DNA from: Anabaena sp. FACHB-1237
GTDB taxonomy: Bacteria; Cyanobacteriota; Cyanobacteriia; Cyanobacteriales; Nostocaceae
Reading direction: 5' to 3'
Length of the DNA stretch: 60,238 nucleotides
Assembly (NCBI RefSeq): GCF_014696225.1
Contig: NZ_JACJPV010000026.1
Coordinates: 1-60,238 of the forward strand
Shown here: positions 18,496 to 27,185 of the stretch, one piece after another
How the letters are laid out: every line of letters starts with the position of its first letter
Position numbering within the stretch: the first letter of the stretch is position 1
Position numbers and translations under genes: made by a program
Notes under the pieces: generated by a model
The model's input: only the letters and a program-made list of their open reading frames with translations
What the model was told of the DNA's origin: nothing
Databases searched by the model: none

Positions 18496-18726
18496 TTAAG
18501 ATTTTAGATTATGCTAAGATTAGTAATGCTCGGAATTAGTATTAGAGGATGTTTTAAAAGTATGGGACGAATATCATAAGGCTTACGCTACGGTAATTGC
18601 TCATTACTCATGTCTGAGCAACAATGATAATTGTCTGAAAAAGTTGTTCAAAAAATTGCCAAAAAATATATTATTATGTATAATATTAGCTAAGGTCTAA
18701 AAGTATCACAAATATAGAATAATTCC

Positions 18727-19572
18727 ATGTTAGAAATTTCCACTTTACCACATAAAGATTTAGGATGGTCTTTAGATAAACGAGATCCCCAATTTATTCA
18801 GGCAATGATGCCTCTTCTCAGTATTATATATAATTTGTATTTTCGTGTTAATACCAGTGGTTGGGAAAATGTCCCTAACGAAAAAGTTTTAGTGGTTGGT
18901 TCTCATAATGGTGGTTTAGCCTCCCCTGATACTTCGATGATGTTGTATGATTGGATACGTCGCTTTGGTACAGAAAGACCTATTTATGGCTTGATGCACC
19001 CCAAAGTTTGGGAAGTGTTTCCGCAAATCGTGGGATATGCTATGAAAGCTGGTGCAGTACGTGCCCATCCAAAAATGGCTCACACGGCTTTTAAAGCTGG
19101 AGCGACGGTTTTAGTATATCCAGGTGGTGCAGAAGATGTTTTTCGTCCCTATCAAATGCGGAATCAAATATATTTCGCGGGTAGAAAGGGTTTTATTAAG
19201 TTGGCGTTGCGAGAAAATGTACCTATTTTACCAGCGATTTCCTGGGGAGCGCATGATACCTTAATTGTTTTAGCTGATTTATATAAGTATATGCAAAAAT
19301 TGCACGAATTAGGTATACCTTGGATTTTGAATATCGATCCTCTGGTATTTCCTGTGTATCTGGGAATGCCTTGGGGTTTAGCCTTTGGACCTTTACCGAA
19401 TATTCCTTTTCCTAAACAGATTTATACTAGAGTATGTAAACCGATTAGGTTTAATAGATATGGCAAGAAGGCAGCAAGCGATCGCTCCTACGTTAATGAG
19501 TGCTATGAATTGGTACAAAACCAAATGCAGCAAGAATTAGATGATTTAATTAAGCAAGCTGGTAAGAATTAG
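18727..19572 (+). CDS. LPLAT-superfamily acyltransferase
   Basis: 281 residues. It has GSHNGGLASPDTSMM with the acyltransferase histidine in a variant HX(n)D box, then GAVRAHPKMAHTAFKAG and VLVYPGGAEDVFRP (the proline/glycine block III of glycerol acyltransferase-like enzymes), and KGFIKLALRENVPILPAISWGAHDT. This resembles the plant and cyanobacterial DAGAT/phytyl-ester-synthase-like branch rather than PlsC. Acylation of a lipid-type acceptor is likely, but the acceptor is not known. Hydrophobic stretches suggest membrane association. It stands alone ahead of argH. Confidence 0.8.
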   Translation: MLEISTLPHKDLGWSLDKRDPQFIQAMMPLLSIIYNLYFRVNTSGWENVPNEKVLVVGSHNGGLASPDTSMMLYDWIRRFGTERPIYGLMHPKVWEVFPQIVGYAMKAGAVRAHPKMAHTAFKAGATVLVYPGGAEDVFRPYQMRNQIYFAGRKGFIKLALRENVPILPAISWGAHDTLIVLADLYKYMQKLHELGIPWILNIDPLVFPVYLGMPWGLAFGPLPNIPFPKQIYTRVCKPIRFNRYGKKAASDRSYVNECYELVQNQMQQELDDLIKQAGKN

Positions 19573-19639
19573 CAGCACGGAACTTGGAAGTTTACAATGC
19601 CTAAAACTATAGTAAGATTATAATTTTCTCTTTTCATTT

Positions 19640-21028
19640 ATGACGGAAAAACAAACTTGGAGTCAACGTTTTGAATCAGCATTACATCCAGCGATCGCTC
19701 GTTTTAATGCTAGTATCAATTTTGATATAGAACTCATAGAATATGATCTTACTGGTTCTCAAGCCCATGCCAAAATGTTAGCTCACACTGGAATAATTTC
19801 CTCCGCAGAAGGAGAAAAATTAGTTACAGCGTTAGAACAAATTCGCCAAGAATACAGACAAGGTAAATTTACCCCCGGCATAGATGCTGAAGATGTTCAT
19901 TTTGCTGTAGAAAAACGGCTTACAGAAATTATTGGTGATATTGGTAAGAAAATACATACAGCTAGATCCCGTAATGATCAAGTCGGTACTGATACAAGAC
20001 TATATCTCCGCGACCAAATCCAACAAATTCGTCAACAACTGCGTCAATTCCAAACAGTCCTTCTTGATCTTGCAGAAGCAAATGTAGAAACCTTGATTCC
20101 TGGATATACCCATTTACAGCGTGCCCAACCAATAAGTTTAGCTCATCACTTATTAGCATATTGGCAGATGGCACAACGGGACTGGGAAAGATTAGCAGAT
20201 GTTAATAAAAGAGTTAATATATCTCCCCTGGGATGTGGAGCATTAGCGGGAACAACATTCCCCATAGATAGAGAATATACAGCCAAACTATTGGAATTTG
20301 ATCACATTTATGCTAACAGTCTGGATGGAGTGAGCGATCGAGATTTTGCCATAGAATTTCTCAGCGCAGCTAGTATCATCATGGTTCATCTGAGTCGACT
20401 ATCGGAAGAAGTGATCTTATGGGCATCGGAAGAATTTCGCTTTATTACCCTCAAAGATAGCTGTGCTACTGGTTCTAGCATTATGCCTCAAAAGAAAAAT
20501 CCCGACGTGCCTGAATTAGTGAGAGGAAAAACAGGGCGCGTATTTGGTCATTTGCAAGCCATGTTAGTCATTATGAAAGGTTTACCCCTGGCATACAACA
20601 AAGACTTGCAAGAAGATAAAGAAGGTATATTTGATAGCGTAAATACTATTAAAAACTGCCTAGAAGCAATGACAATTCTATTTCAAGAAGGTTTAGAATT
20701 TAGACCGCAACGACTAGCGGTGGCAGTTACAGAAGACTTTTCTAACGCTACAGATGTAGCAGACTATTTAGCAGCTAAGGGAGTACCATTTAGAGAGGCT
20801 TATAATCTCGTAGGTAAAATTGTCAAAACCAGTATTAGTTCCGGTAAACTATTGAAAGACTTAACCCTGGAAGAATGGCAAACATTACATCCTGCCATTG
20901 AAGCAGATATTTATGAAGCCATAACTCCTAAACAAGTTGTAGCAGCCCGTAATAGTCACGGTGGTACAGGATTTAATCAAATTAGACAAGCTATTTTAGC
21001 AGCGAAAAAAGAACTTAGCATGATCTAA
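19640..21028 (+). CDS. argH: Argininosuccinate lyase
   Basis: 462 residues, full length. The fumarase/aspartase superfamily signature [11 protein letters not shown] is present, with [51 protein letters not shown] and [10 protein letters not shown]. It splits argininosuccinate into arginine and fumarate, the last step of arginine biosynthesis. It starts at MTEKQTW. No other arg gene is adjacent. Confidence 0.98.
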   Translation: MTEKQTWSQRFESALHPAIARFNASINFDIELIEYDLTGSQAHAKMLAHTGIISSAEGEKLVTALEQIRQEYRQGKFTPGIDAEDVHFAVEKRLTEIIGDIGKKIHTARSRNDQVGTDTRLYLRDQIQQIRQQLRQFQTVLLDLAEANVETLIPGYTHLQRAQPISLAHHLLAYWQMAQRDWERLADVNKRVNISPLGCGALAGTTFPIDREYTAKLLEFDHIYANSLDGVSDRDFAIEFLSAASIIMVHLSRLSEEVILWASEEFRFITLKDSCATGSSIMPQKKNPDVPELVRGKTGRVFGHLQAMLVIMKGLPLAYNKDLQEDKEGIFDSVNTIKNCLEAMTILFQEGLEFRPQRLAVAVTEDFSNATDVADYLAAKGVPFREAYNLVGKIVKTSISSGKLLKDLTLEEWQTLHPAIEADIYEAITPKQVVAARNSHGGTGFNQIRQAILAAKKELSMI

Positions 21029-21125
21029 GAGTCAGGAGTCAGGAGATCAAGAAGTCAGAATAAAGAATTTTTGCTCTCACCCCTCCCCTCTCCCCTCTCA
21101 CCTGAGAAGTTCACAAACAGAGAAA

Positions 21126-21296
21126 TTAGTCAGCATCCATAGCTGCTGCACCCGTTGCTTCATCTTCTTCACTCTTAGGCGATCTTTGTTGGAATCGTCT
21201 GCCCATTCTACCTGTAGTAGTCCGTTTACGAAACTTTCTGGCGTAAGCCTGGTTTCGTAGCGCCTTTTCTTTTTTCGGGTTACGGCGCTTTGCCAT
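21126..21296 (-). CDS. Small basic conserved cyanobacterial protein
   Basis: 56 residues starting MAKRRNPKKEKALRNQAYAR at the ATG 21296, preceded by a GAGGT ribosome site; this argues against the start eight codons upstream. The first 40 residues are highly basic and the last 15 acidic. The composition suggests RNA or ribosome association, but no family with known function is recognised. It is convergent with argH. It is a real gene by composition, ribosome site and isolation. Confidence 0.75.
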   Translation of the reverse strand: MAKRRNPKKEKALRNQAYARKFRKRTTTGRMGRRFQQRSPKSEEDEATGAAAMDAD

Positions 21297-21691
21297 ATTC
21301 ACCTCGTAAATAAACAACAAAAAACTTGCATCTAGGCATTATGTAGGCAATATCAATTACTTGGTGTTATTGAGATACTTTTACCCTAGTGCGAAAATCA
21401 ATAAGTATTAAACAACGTATCATTCTACCATAACTACAATACTTCTGTCAAGCGATCGCCAAATTCCTAATTTTTTGCATTTTTGCAGGAGATAGGGATC
21501 TGTTGACTCACTGTATAATTAAAAAACCTGAAGTTACAGTAGCACAAGCATCTTGCTTGTATTAATTATTCAAGTTAAAAGCAAGATATCTTAGCACATA
21601 AGTTGATTTTTTATCTATCAGGCCTTAGAATCATAAATCAAACTCCAGCTATTTGTAGACGCAAAACATCAACCTAATGAATTAATTAATA
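21297..21691. other. Intergenic region between the small basic gene and the NUDIX gene
   Basis: It holds a truncated family-A element (21507-21585, inverted). The rest is AT-rich and must contain the promoter of the small basic gene. No ORF is supported. Confidence 0.5.
21507..21585 (-). mobile_element. MITE-like element, family A, truncated copy
   Basis: Starts CTCACTGTATAATTAAAAAA and follows the family-A sequence inverted up to ATTCAAGTTAAA, then diverges. The TAAGCT tip is missing on both sides. Confidence 0.65.
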
Positions 21692-21715
21692 ATGAAGTTA
21701 ATTAAAATTATACAT

Positions 21716-21834
21716 AGGACTTACACAAGTGTCACAGCAAAAATCTGTTGTAGAGTGCCTCAGACTGAATGCCTGCAAATAAACAGACTGTTGATATCTG
21801 ACGCACCCTACCAATGTGCCAGTTGCGTAAGTCA
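21716..21834 (-). mobile_element. MITE-like element, family B, copy 4
   Basis: It starts AGGACTTACACAAGTGTCAC and ends CCAGTTGCGTAAGTC, so it is inverted relative to most copies. It contributes about 40 in-frame codons upstream of the NUDIX gene, which makes the gene's apparent N-terminus artefactual or newly gained. Confidence 0.65.
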
Positions 21835-21856
21835 TGATACAAATAACCGAAAAATA

Positions 21857-22375
21857 TTGTATAATCAGGTCGTTTTACCATTGAAACTCTTTGCTTTTTT
21901 TACACCCGTGATTGATTTTGGCTTTAGCATTAAAAAACTCTTGCAAACAGTATTAGGTATAATATTTCGCCATCCTATTACTGGTACAAGTATCATTCCT
22001 GTTTTACCAAATGGAGAAATTGTCCTGATTAGACGGAAAGATGATGGATGTTGGTCATTACCAGGTGGTGTGGTAGATTGGGGAGAAGATATTAGAAGTG
22101 CTGTGCATCGAGAATTAAAAGAAGAAACTGGATTGGAAATAACTAATATTAAGCGATTGGTAGGGGTTTATTCATCACCAAATCGTGATCCTCGCATTCA
22201 CTCAATTTGTATTGTGGTGGAAGCTCAAGTACAAGGAAAAATGGAGATATCTGATCCTTTAGAAGTAATAGAAATACAATCTTTTCCTCTTAATTCCCTG
22301 CCAAAACCCAATATGTCTCATGACCATTCTCAACAATTACAAGATTATTTTAATGGGTTAACAACTCTTGCTTAA
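21857..22375 (+). CDS. NUDIX hydrolase (start uncertain)
   Basis: The Nudix box is intact: GGVVDWGEDIRSAVHRELKEETG fits G(x5)E(x7)REUxEExGU when read from the second glycine. The domain spans from PITGTSIIPVLPNGEIVLIRRKD to the C-terminus. It hydrolyses a nucleoside-diphosphate-linked substrate with Mg2+; which one is not clear. The frame is open back to an ATG at 21692, but those first ~50 codons are element B plus spacer. I place a provisional TTG start at 21857, just before a hydrophobic VVLPLKLFAFFTP segment. No strong ribosome site supports any start. Confidence 0.75.
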   Translation: MYNQVVLPLKLFAFFTPVIDFGFSIKKLLQTVLGIIFRHPITGTSIIPVLPNGEIVLIRRKDDGCWSLPGGVVDWGEDIRSAVHRELKEETGLEITNIKRLVGVYSSPNRDPRIHSICIVVEAQVQGKMEISDPLEVIEIQSFPLNSLPKPNMSHDHSQQLQDYFNGLTTLA

Positions 22376-22511
22376 CTATTATAAGGTGTACTACACTACA
22401 TATTAACAAAATTGATTTATTAACAGTGATTACAACTATTACAGAAATTAGTACACATATTAAATCAGAGGATGTTTGAAAAGTTCTGAGTAATGTGTCA
22501 TAAACTTTGAG

Positions 22512-22538
22512 ATCCCCTAGCTGTTTAAGGGGATTTTT
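22512..22538 (+). terminator. Intrinsic terminator after the NUDIX gene
   Basis: ATCCCCT pairs with AGGGGAT across a 9-nt loop and is followed directly by TTTT. It sits between convergent NUDIX and WYL genes and reads best on the plus strand. Confidence 0.7.
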
Positions 22539-22545
22539 ATTCCAG

Positions 22546-23433
22546 TTAGGGCGAAATCTGATTATTATTGTCACCTACTACAATAGCATAATTGTCACAC
22601 AGGGTAATGAGTTTAGCTTTGATGAGCGATCGCACATTCTCCGGTGAAACTACAATACAATCAGAGGAATATTGCATAATTTCCCGAATAAACCAGAATG
22701 TATTTGATATTCTTCTAATTACGCGTTTTACCCGTGGTTGATCTGGTATCCATTCCACTATTTTATCCTCTGGTTTAGGTTGATATGCAAACGCTAACTT
22801 ATTCAATAGGTGCATTTCCACATCTATTTGATCCAAGTCATTAAGCCATTTTTGAGTAATTTCCGTAACTGATGCTTCATTAATTCCGTCTAAACGGAAA
22901 CACCAGTTATGTTTTAATTCTGGTATATCAAGATTTCCTTCTGTCTCTTTGCACCAACAGTCAAGATATAGACGTTTTTCATGGGGTCTGATTTTGGCAT
23001 AACGTACAGTAAAATTAAGTACTTGTTCTAGTGCATCTTGATAAGCAAGTTGAAAGGGTTGTTGACGTAAGATATAGTGATCTATTTGTAACCGCCAAGA
23101 TGGACGGGAGTTATTTAAAAACCCTTCTATTTCTTTCCGTAAAGGTACGGATAATTCACTGCGTTCTAGTAGCAAATTAGCTATAATTTCCGCCTGTTCA
23201 TTTTGTCCGATATCCGTTAATGCACTTATACAACGATGTAAGGCACGGATACGAAAATCCTGCCAGTCATTATTTTTACTAACTATTAATTCATGTTGGG
23301 CTATAGACTTGATCAGTTTGGAGATATTGGGATCATCTCCCCACTTCATCCCAAATTGGAGAGCGATCGCTTCTAGTTGCGTTTTATCGCGCTCTGATAC
23401 TGATAGTGTAATAGATTGACCTTTTCGACTCAT
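22546..23433 (-). CDS. WYL-domain transcriptional regulator of the type I-D CRISPR locus
   Basis: 295 residues. The first ~50 (SITLSVSERDKTQLEAIALQ, then SKLIKSIAQHEL) look like a ribbon-helix-helix DNA-binding unit. The middle and C-terminal part is WYL-like, with RQQPFQLAYQDA, KRLYLDCWCKET and the diagnostic WCFRLDGINEASV. It is divergent from the cas operon across a 156-bp promoter region. Known: in Synechocystis 6803 the WYL protein Sll7009 acts as a repressor of the I-D array. By position and architecture this is its likely counterpart. WYL domains bind ligands, often nucleic acids or nucleotides; the signal here is unknown. Repression of this operon and autoregulation are inference. Confidence 0.85.
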   Translation of the reverse strand: MSRKGQSITLSVSERDKTQLEAIALQFGMKWGDDPNISKLIKSIAQHELIVSKNNDWQDFRIRALHRCISALTDIGQNEQAEIIANLLLERSELSVPLRKEIEGFLNNSRPSWRLQIDHYILRQQPFQLAYQDALEQVLNFTVRYAKIRPHEKRLYLDCWCKETEGNLDIPELKHNWCFRLDGINEASVTEITQKWLNDLDQIDVEMHLLNKLAFAYQPKPEDKIVEWIPDQPRVKRVIRRISNTFWFIREIMQYSSDCIVVSPENVRSLIKAKLITLCDNYAIVVGDNNNQISP

Positions 23434-23439
23434 GGAAAG

Positions 23440-23521
23440 TGTCCGTGTACTTTATACTTGTTTTCGCTTGTCAATTTTTATTGTGGCTGTTATTATAGAT
23501 TTTAGCAATGAGTTACGGACA
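23440..23521. promoter_or_regulatory. Inverted TGTCCGT boxes flanking the cas promoter (candidate WYL operator)
   Basis: TGTCCGTGTACT begins at 23440 and its inverted near-copy, AGTTACGGACA, ends at 23521. The conserved core is TGTCCGT-ACT, with box centres ~75 bp apart. One box lies 7 bp from the WYL start codon, the other downstream of the predicted cas start point. This spacing could support looping by a dimeric repressor. The repeat is seen directly; its binding by the WYL protein is inference. Confidence 0.5.
23468..23496 (+). promoter_or_regulatory. Sigma70-type promoter of the cas operon
   Basis: TTGTCA (23468-23473), a 17-bp spacer and TATTAT (23491-23496), with transcription expected near 23503. 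It is the only good -35/-10 pair in the intergenic space ahead of the DUF433 gene, leaving an ~85-nt leader. Confidence 0.65.
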
Positions 23522-23589
23522 GTTTTTAATTACCTTAATAAATAACTAAAGATAACATAGTAAACAGGACTAAATAGGAAACAACAAAA

Positions 23590-23832
23590 ATGAGTACAAA
23601 TAATTTACTTTCTCGAATTTCCATTGATCCAAATATTTGTTTTGGTAAACCTTGTATTAAAGATCATCGGATCTGGGTATCACTAATTTTAGATTTACTT
23701 GCAGGTGGAGAAACAATAGAGACAATTTTAGAAGAATATCCAGATTTAGAAAGGGATGACATTTTAGCTTGCATTGCTTATGGTGCAGAAATGTCTAAAA
23801 ATAATTATATAGAAATTCCTTTAGGAATGTAA
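23590..23832 (+). CDS. DUF433 protein (antitoxin-like), first gene of the cas operon
   Basis: 80 residues, a complete DUF433 domain: SRISIDPNICFGKPCIKDHRI, then LDLLAGGETIETILEEYPDLERDDILACIAYGAEM. DUF433 proteins are small helix-turn-helix-like proteins that commonly sit just upstream of DUF5615 or PIN-type nucleases and are taken as antitoxins. Here the partner begins 14 bp downstream. It lies between the predicted cas promoter and cas3', so it should be made with the Cas proteins. A second, damaged DUF433 copy lies at 27186. Confidence 0.88.
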   Translation: MSTNNLLSRISIDPNICFGKPCIKDHRIWVSLILDLLAGGETIETILEEYPDLERDDILACIAYGAEMSKNNYIEIPLGM

Positions 23833-23846
23833 AAGGAAGTAAGAAA

Positions 23847-24221
23847 GTGAATATTAAACTTGATGAAAATTTGGGTAATCTGCGAATAGTTACATTATTG
23901 CGTCTTGCGGGACATGATCTAGCAACTGTAAAAGAACAAGGTTTAACTTCAACTCCAGATGAGGAATTAATTGATATTTGCCACAGCGAAGCTAGATGTT
24001 TGGTAACAATAGATAGAGGATTTGGAAATCGTCTTAAATATAAACCTTCCAACTATACAGGAATTGTAGTTATTCGTTTACCACCGCGTCCTAATTTTGC
24101 AGATTATCGTGAAGTTGCAGAAACTCTGATAGCAGGACTAGAAAGAGCAGATGTAACTGGAAAATTATGGATGATTCGAGTAGGAAGTATTCAAGAATAT
24201 CAAGATATTGAACTAGAGTAA
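23847..24221 (+). CDS. DUF5615 PIN-like protein (toxin-like)
   Basis: 124 residues from a GTG start with an AAGGA ribosome site. The DUF5615/Mut7-C-like fold is suggested by MNIKLDENLGNLRIVTLLRLAGHD at the start, an acidic centre (PDEELIDIC), and CLVTIDRGFGN with the second conserved Asp. These acidic residues are the expected PIN-type metal ligands, so an RNase toxin activity is plausible but unproven. The stop is 5 bp before the cas3' ATG, so translation is probably coupled to cas3'. Paired with the DUF433 gene. Confidence 0.85.
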   Translation: MNIKLDENLGNLRIVTLLRLAGHDLATVKEQGLTSTPDEELIDICHSEARCLVTIDRGFGNRLKYKPSNYTGIVVIRLPPRPNFADYREVAETLIAGLERADVTGKLWMIRVGSIQEYQDIELE

Positions 24222-24226
24222 AAGCA

Positions 24227-26404
24227 ATGGAAACAGAATTTAAAATACAACTTAAACCGGTTTATTCTCAAACAGTCCCCACACCTGACGGGGTAAAATT
24301 ACCAGATGGTTGGTGTTTATCTTGGCATCAATTAGAAACTTTAAAAGCATTACAAGATCCTAACATTGACGTGGTTTTTAACACTGCAATGACTGGAGAT
24401 GGTAAAAGTTTAGCAGCTTATTTAGAAGTTTTGCAGGGTGAATTTTGCGCTATTGGACTTTACCCAACCAATGAATTGGCAAGAGATCAAGAAACCCAAA
24501 TTAAAGGATACATTGATATATTTCACCCAGAAAATAAACCGCGCATAGTTAAATTAAGCGGTGCAGATTTAGAAATTTATGCAGAAAATGAAGGATTAAA
24601 AAAAGGGGCAGCAATTTTAACACTTTCTAGTCAAAGAGAAGTATTATTAACTAATCCTGATATTTTCCATTATTTACATCGCAGTAATTATTTAATTACA
24701 GGTGATAGTCCTGAAAAATTATGGAATAAGATAGATAAAGACTTTGATGTATTTATTTTTGATGAATTTCATGTTTTTGCAGCCCCGCAAATTGCCAGCG
24801 TAATTAATACAATGCTATTAATTCATTGTACAAACCGCCGCAAAAAGTTCCTCTTTCTTTCAGCAACACCAGATCAAGATTTAATTAGCAAATTAGAAAT
24901 AGCCGGATTTCGGTGTAAAGAGATAAATCCTCTAGCAGAAAATAAATATCAATTTCCTGATCATCCAGAACAGGAAGTACAACTTCAAAACCAAAATTGG
25001 CGACAGGTAACACAAGGAATTACACTCAATTTTATGCCTTTAGAACCGAGTTTTAAAGCTGCGGAAACTTGGTTAAAAGCAAATAGTAATGTGATTATCT
25101 CTCAATTTCAGGAATATCCAGGAAGTAAAGGGGCAATTATTCTTAATTCTATTGCATCAGTGAAACGACTAACGCCATTTTTTCAGGAAATTTTACAACC
25201 TTATAATTTGACAGTGGGAGAAAATACAGGTTTATCAAGTAAAGGTGAAAAAGAATTAAGTTTAGCGGCTGATTTAGTTTTAGGTACAAGTACAATTGAT
25301 GTAGGAGTTGATTTTAAGATTAATTTTCTAATTTTTGAATCTTCTGATTCTGGCAATTTTATTCAACGTTTGGGAAGATTAGGAAGACATGATGGATATG
25401 AAAAAAATGGTCAACAAGTTAAATTTGAGAATTATACAGCTTATGCTTTAATTCCTAACTTTTTGGTTGAGCGTTTATTTCAAACAGATTCACCACCATT
25501 GCAAGCGGATCATATTTATGATCGCCCATTTTTACAACAAATAATTAAAGAACAATATCGGAAAATTAATGATTTTCATGGATATTATCGCAAATGGGGT
25601 GCTGTACAGTCTTTTTGGTTGTGTGTGAAGTTGAGCGATCGCACTATTAAACAACAATATACCCAAAGTCGAGAAAAGTTTCAAATAGCCTGTGAAAAAG
25701 TATTTAATACCAGTTTAAAATCCCAAGCAGGACATATTCAAAAATGGGCTAAAGAATGGCGAGAAAAATCAGGTAAATCAGGAAATCCCATTGCGGAAGA
25801 TGCAGCAAGTTTTCGTGGTTCTAGTCCTTTGCAATGTGGGTTATATGATTTAACAGAAACTAATGAAAGTGAGAGATTTAAAACTTATGATTTACCGGGA
25901 ATTTTAAGCAATTTAGAAATAGAGATGTGGACAGAAGCGGGATTCATGCGGACATTAAAAGAAACCGCCGCACGCACTGGACAACCTATAGCAAAAGGTA
26001 GATTTGCCCATTGTCTAGCATTTATCAAGTTGAAAGCCTACCGGGAGGAACGGTTGAACTGGAAATTTACCTATGATGGAGACTTACAACCCATAGCAGA
26101 CGCTTGGAAAGTACAGGTTTTAACAGGGGTGGGAGTATGGCAACCGGATATCACTTGGATCAGTCAAATTAATAAAAAACTGAAGAAAGAGGGTTTAGTT
26201 TGTTATGTTATTCGTCGTCCAGTTGCTGAAGTGCGAATGCGGTTAAGGTTGCCTATGCACTTTCAAGTTTATCCCATTAGTGACCAATACAGTGTTAATG
26301 ATGCTAGTAGTCCTTATGCTATAGCTTTTGGTCAATCGGCACTGCTATTAGATACGCTTGTTTATACATTTAAAAGCAAAGGAGATGAGATATGGGTTGT
26401 TTAA
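24227..26404 (+). CDS. cas3: Type I-D CRISPR helicase Cas3' (without HD domain)
   Basis: 725 residues. The superfamily 2 helicase motifs are present: Walker A-like AMTGDGKS (~54-61), DEFH box (~179-182), SATPD (~212-216) and motif VI QRLGRLGRH (~380-388). No HD nuclease is present, as expected for I-D, where the HD domain is carried by Cas10d. It unwinds target DNA after Cascade binding. The gene follows the toxin-like gene by 5 bp and is followed by a cargo segment before cas10d. The C-terminal part after residue 450 shows no family motif that I can name. Confidence 0.93.
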   Translation: METEFKIQLKPVYSQTVPTPDGVKLPDGWCLSWHQLETLKALQDPNIDVVFNTAMTGDGKSLAAYLEVLQGEFCAIGLYPTNELARDQETQIKGYIDIFHPENKPRIVKLSGADLEIYAENEGLKKGAAILTLSSQREVLLTNPDIFHYLHRSNYLITGDSPEKLWNKIDKDFDVFIFDEFHVFAAPQIASVINTMLLIHCTNRRKKFLFLSATPDQDLISKLEIAGFRCKEINPLAENKYQFPDHPEQEVQLQNQNWRQVTQGITLNFMPLEPSFKAAETWLKANSNVIISQFQEYPGSKGAIILNSIASVKRLTPFFQEILQPYNLTVGENTGLSSKGEKELSLAADLVLGTSTIDVGVDFKINFLIFESSDSGNFIQRLGRLGRHDGYEKNGQQVKFENYTAYALIPNFLVERLFQTDSPPLQADHIYDRPFLQQIIKEQYRKINDFHGYYRKWGAVQSFWLCVKLSDRTIKQQYTQSREKFQIACEKVFNTSLKSQAGHIQKWAKEWREKSGKSGNPIAEDAASFRGSSPLQCGLYDLTETNESERFKTYDLPGILSNLEIEMWTEAGFMRTLKETAARTGQPIAKGRFAHCLAFIKLKAYREERLNWKFTYDGDLQPIADAWKVQVLTGVGVWQPDITWISQINKKLKKEGLVCYVIRRPVAEVRMRLRLPMHFQVYPISDQYSVNDASSPYAIAFGQSALLLDTLVYTFKSKGDEIWVV

Positions 26405-26505
26405 GGTTTCGACCCCTAATAGGGATTATGGAGTTGAAGGAGTTGTATTCATGCCTTGATTACTTCTTTACCAAAATTTCAATCCCTGATAGGGATTAGG
26501 GTTTA
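26405..26505 (-). CRISPR. Degenerate two-repeat mini-array, antisense to the cas operon
   Basis: Two segments resemble the array repeat in inverted orientation. GTTTCGACCCCTAATAGGG starts at 26406 and agrees with the inverted repeat at 21 of its first 24 bases. ATTTCAATCCCTGATAGGG starts at 26476 and agrees at 22 of 24. The AATCCC/GGGATT stem core is kept while the distal 13 bases are lost. The 70-bp spacing equals one repeat-spacer period of the main array (69-77). Read on the minus strand, one guide-like spacer would follow the GATTGAAA handle. The layout resembles the degenerate repeats of CreA-type CRISPR-regulated modules, or it is an array relic. Confidence 0.7.
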
Positions 26506-26865
26506 TTCTCAAGGCTTCCTTAGTATACATCTTAAAAAGTCTCATGGAAGAAAAATTCTTTTTATTGCCAGATTTTTTTGATATCTTTACTAGCAATCTT
26601 TGATACCCTTTAAGACTAAATTAGACTTAGCATAAATAAAGCAAAACAAATCTTGTCTTAATACGCTGTTAAATGTCTTCAATCTCCAATTTTGTAAATA
26701 GATTTTTTTCCTTACTTCTTTTCCAAAGACCTTTTAATTTTAAACTTCGTATGTTATATTATGGGGAACCGGAAAAAAGTTATCCCAGTTCACCTATATA
26801 GAGTCGCACCTTATAGGTTAGCACTAGCATGGCTGATTCGGCGCAAACCACTTGAGGTAATTTTT
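26506..26865. other. AT-rich spacer between the mini-array and the winged-helix gene
   Basis: It has no ORF with a ribosome site. A frame is open from 26761, but a GAGGT-led ATG at 26866 is the better start. On the minus strand this stretch would be the leader of the mini-array. I see no consensus promoter in it. Confidence 0.45.
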
Positions 26866-27072
26866 ATGAAAGAAAACCTTCCAAATCGTATGCTACAGCT
26901 TATGTCAGATGGTTACTGGCATCCTACAGAAGAACTAGTTGAAAAAATCAGCCACCGATTTTCTGCAACCATATATGTTTTAAGAAAACGAGGTTATATT
27001 TTTGAAGATCGTCGTATTGAAGGGCAACGAAGAGAGTGGCGGCTAGTAGTAGAATCACAAGTAACCGCTTAA
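26866..27072 (+). CDS. Small winged-helix DNA-binding protein
   Basis: About 68 residues from the ATG at 26866, preceded by TTGAGGT; an upstream in-frame ATG at 26761 gives 103 residues with an unrelated basic leader. The body NRMLQLMSDGYWHPTEELVEK leads to HRFSATIYVLRKRGYIFEDRR and REWRLV, a helix-turn-helix followed by a beta wing. Such small wHTH proteins occur as autoregulators or antitoxin-like partners. It lies between cas3' and cas10d in the operon direction. Its function is unknown. A role in regulating the locus is inference. Confidence 0.65.
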   Translation: MKENLPNRMLQLMSDGYWHPTEELVEKISHRFSATIYVLRKRGYIFEDRRIEGQRREWRLVVESQVTA

Positions 27073-27185
27073 AAATAATTTCTTGCATATTGGGAGTAGT
27101 TTTTCCTGCTCCCATTTCCTGAAAATAGCTAGTAGGGTGCGTTAGCTGTCTTCGTAACGCACCAAAACCTAAACCATATACCTAA

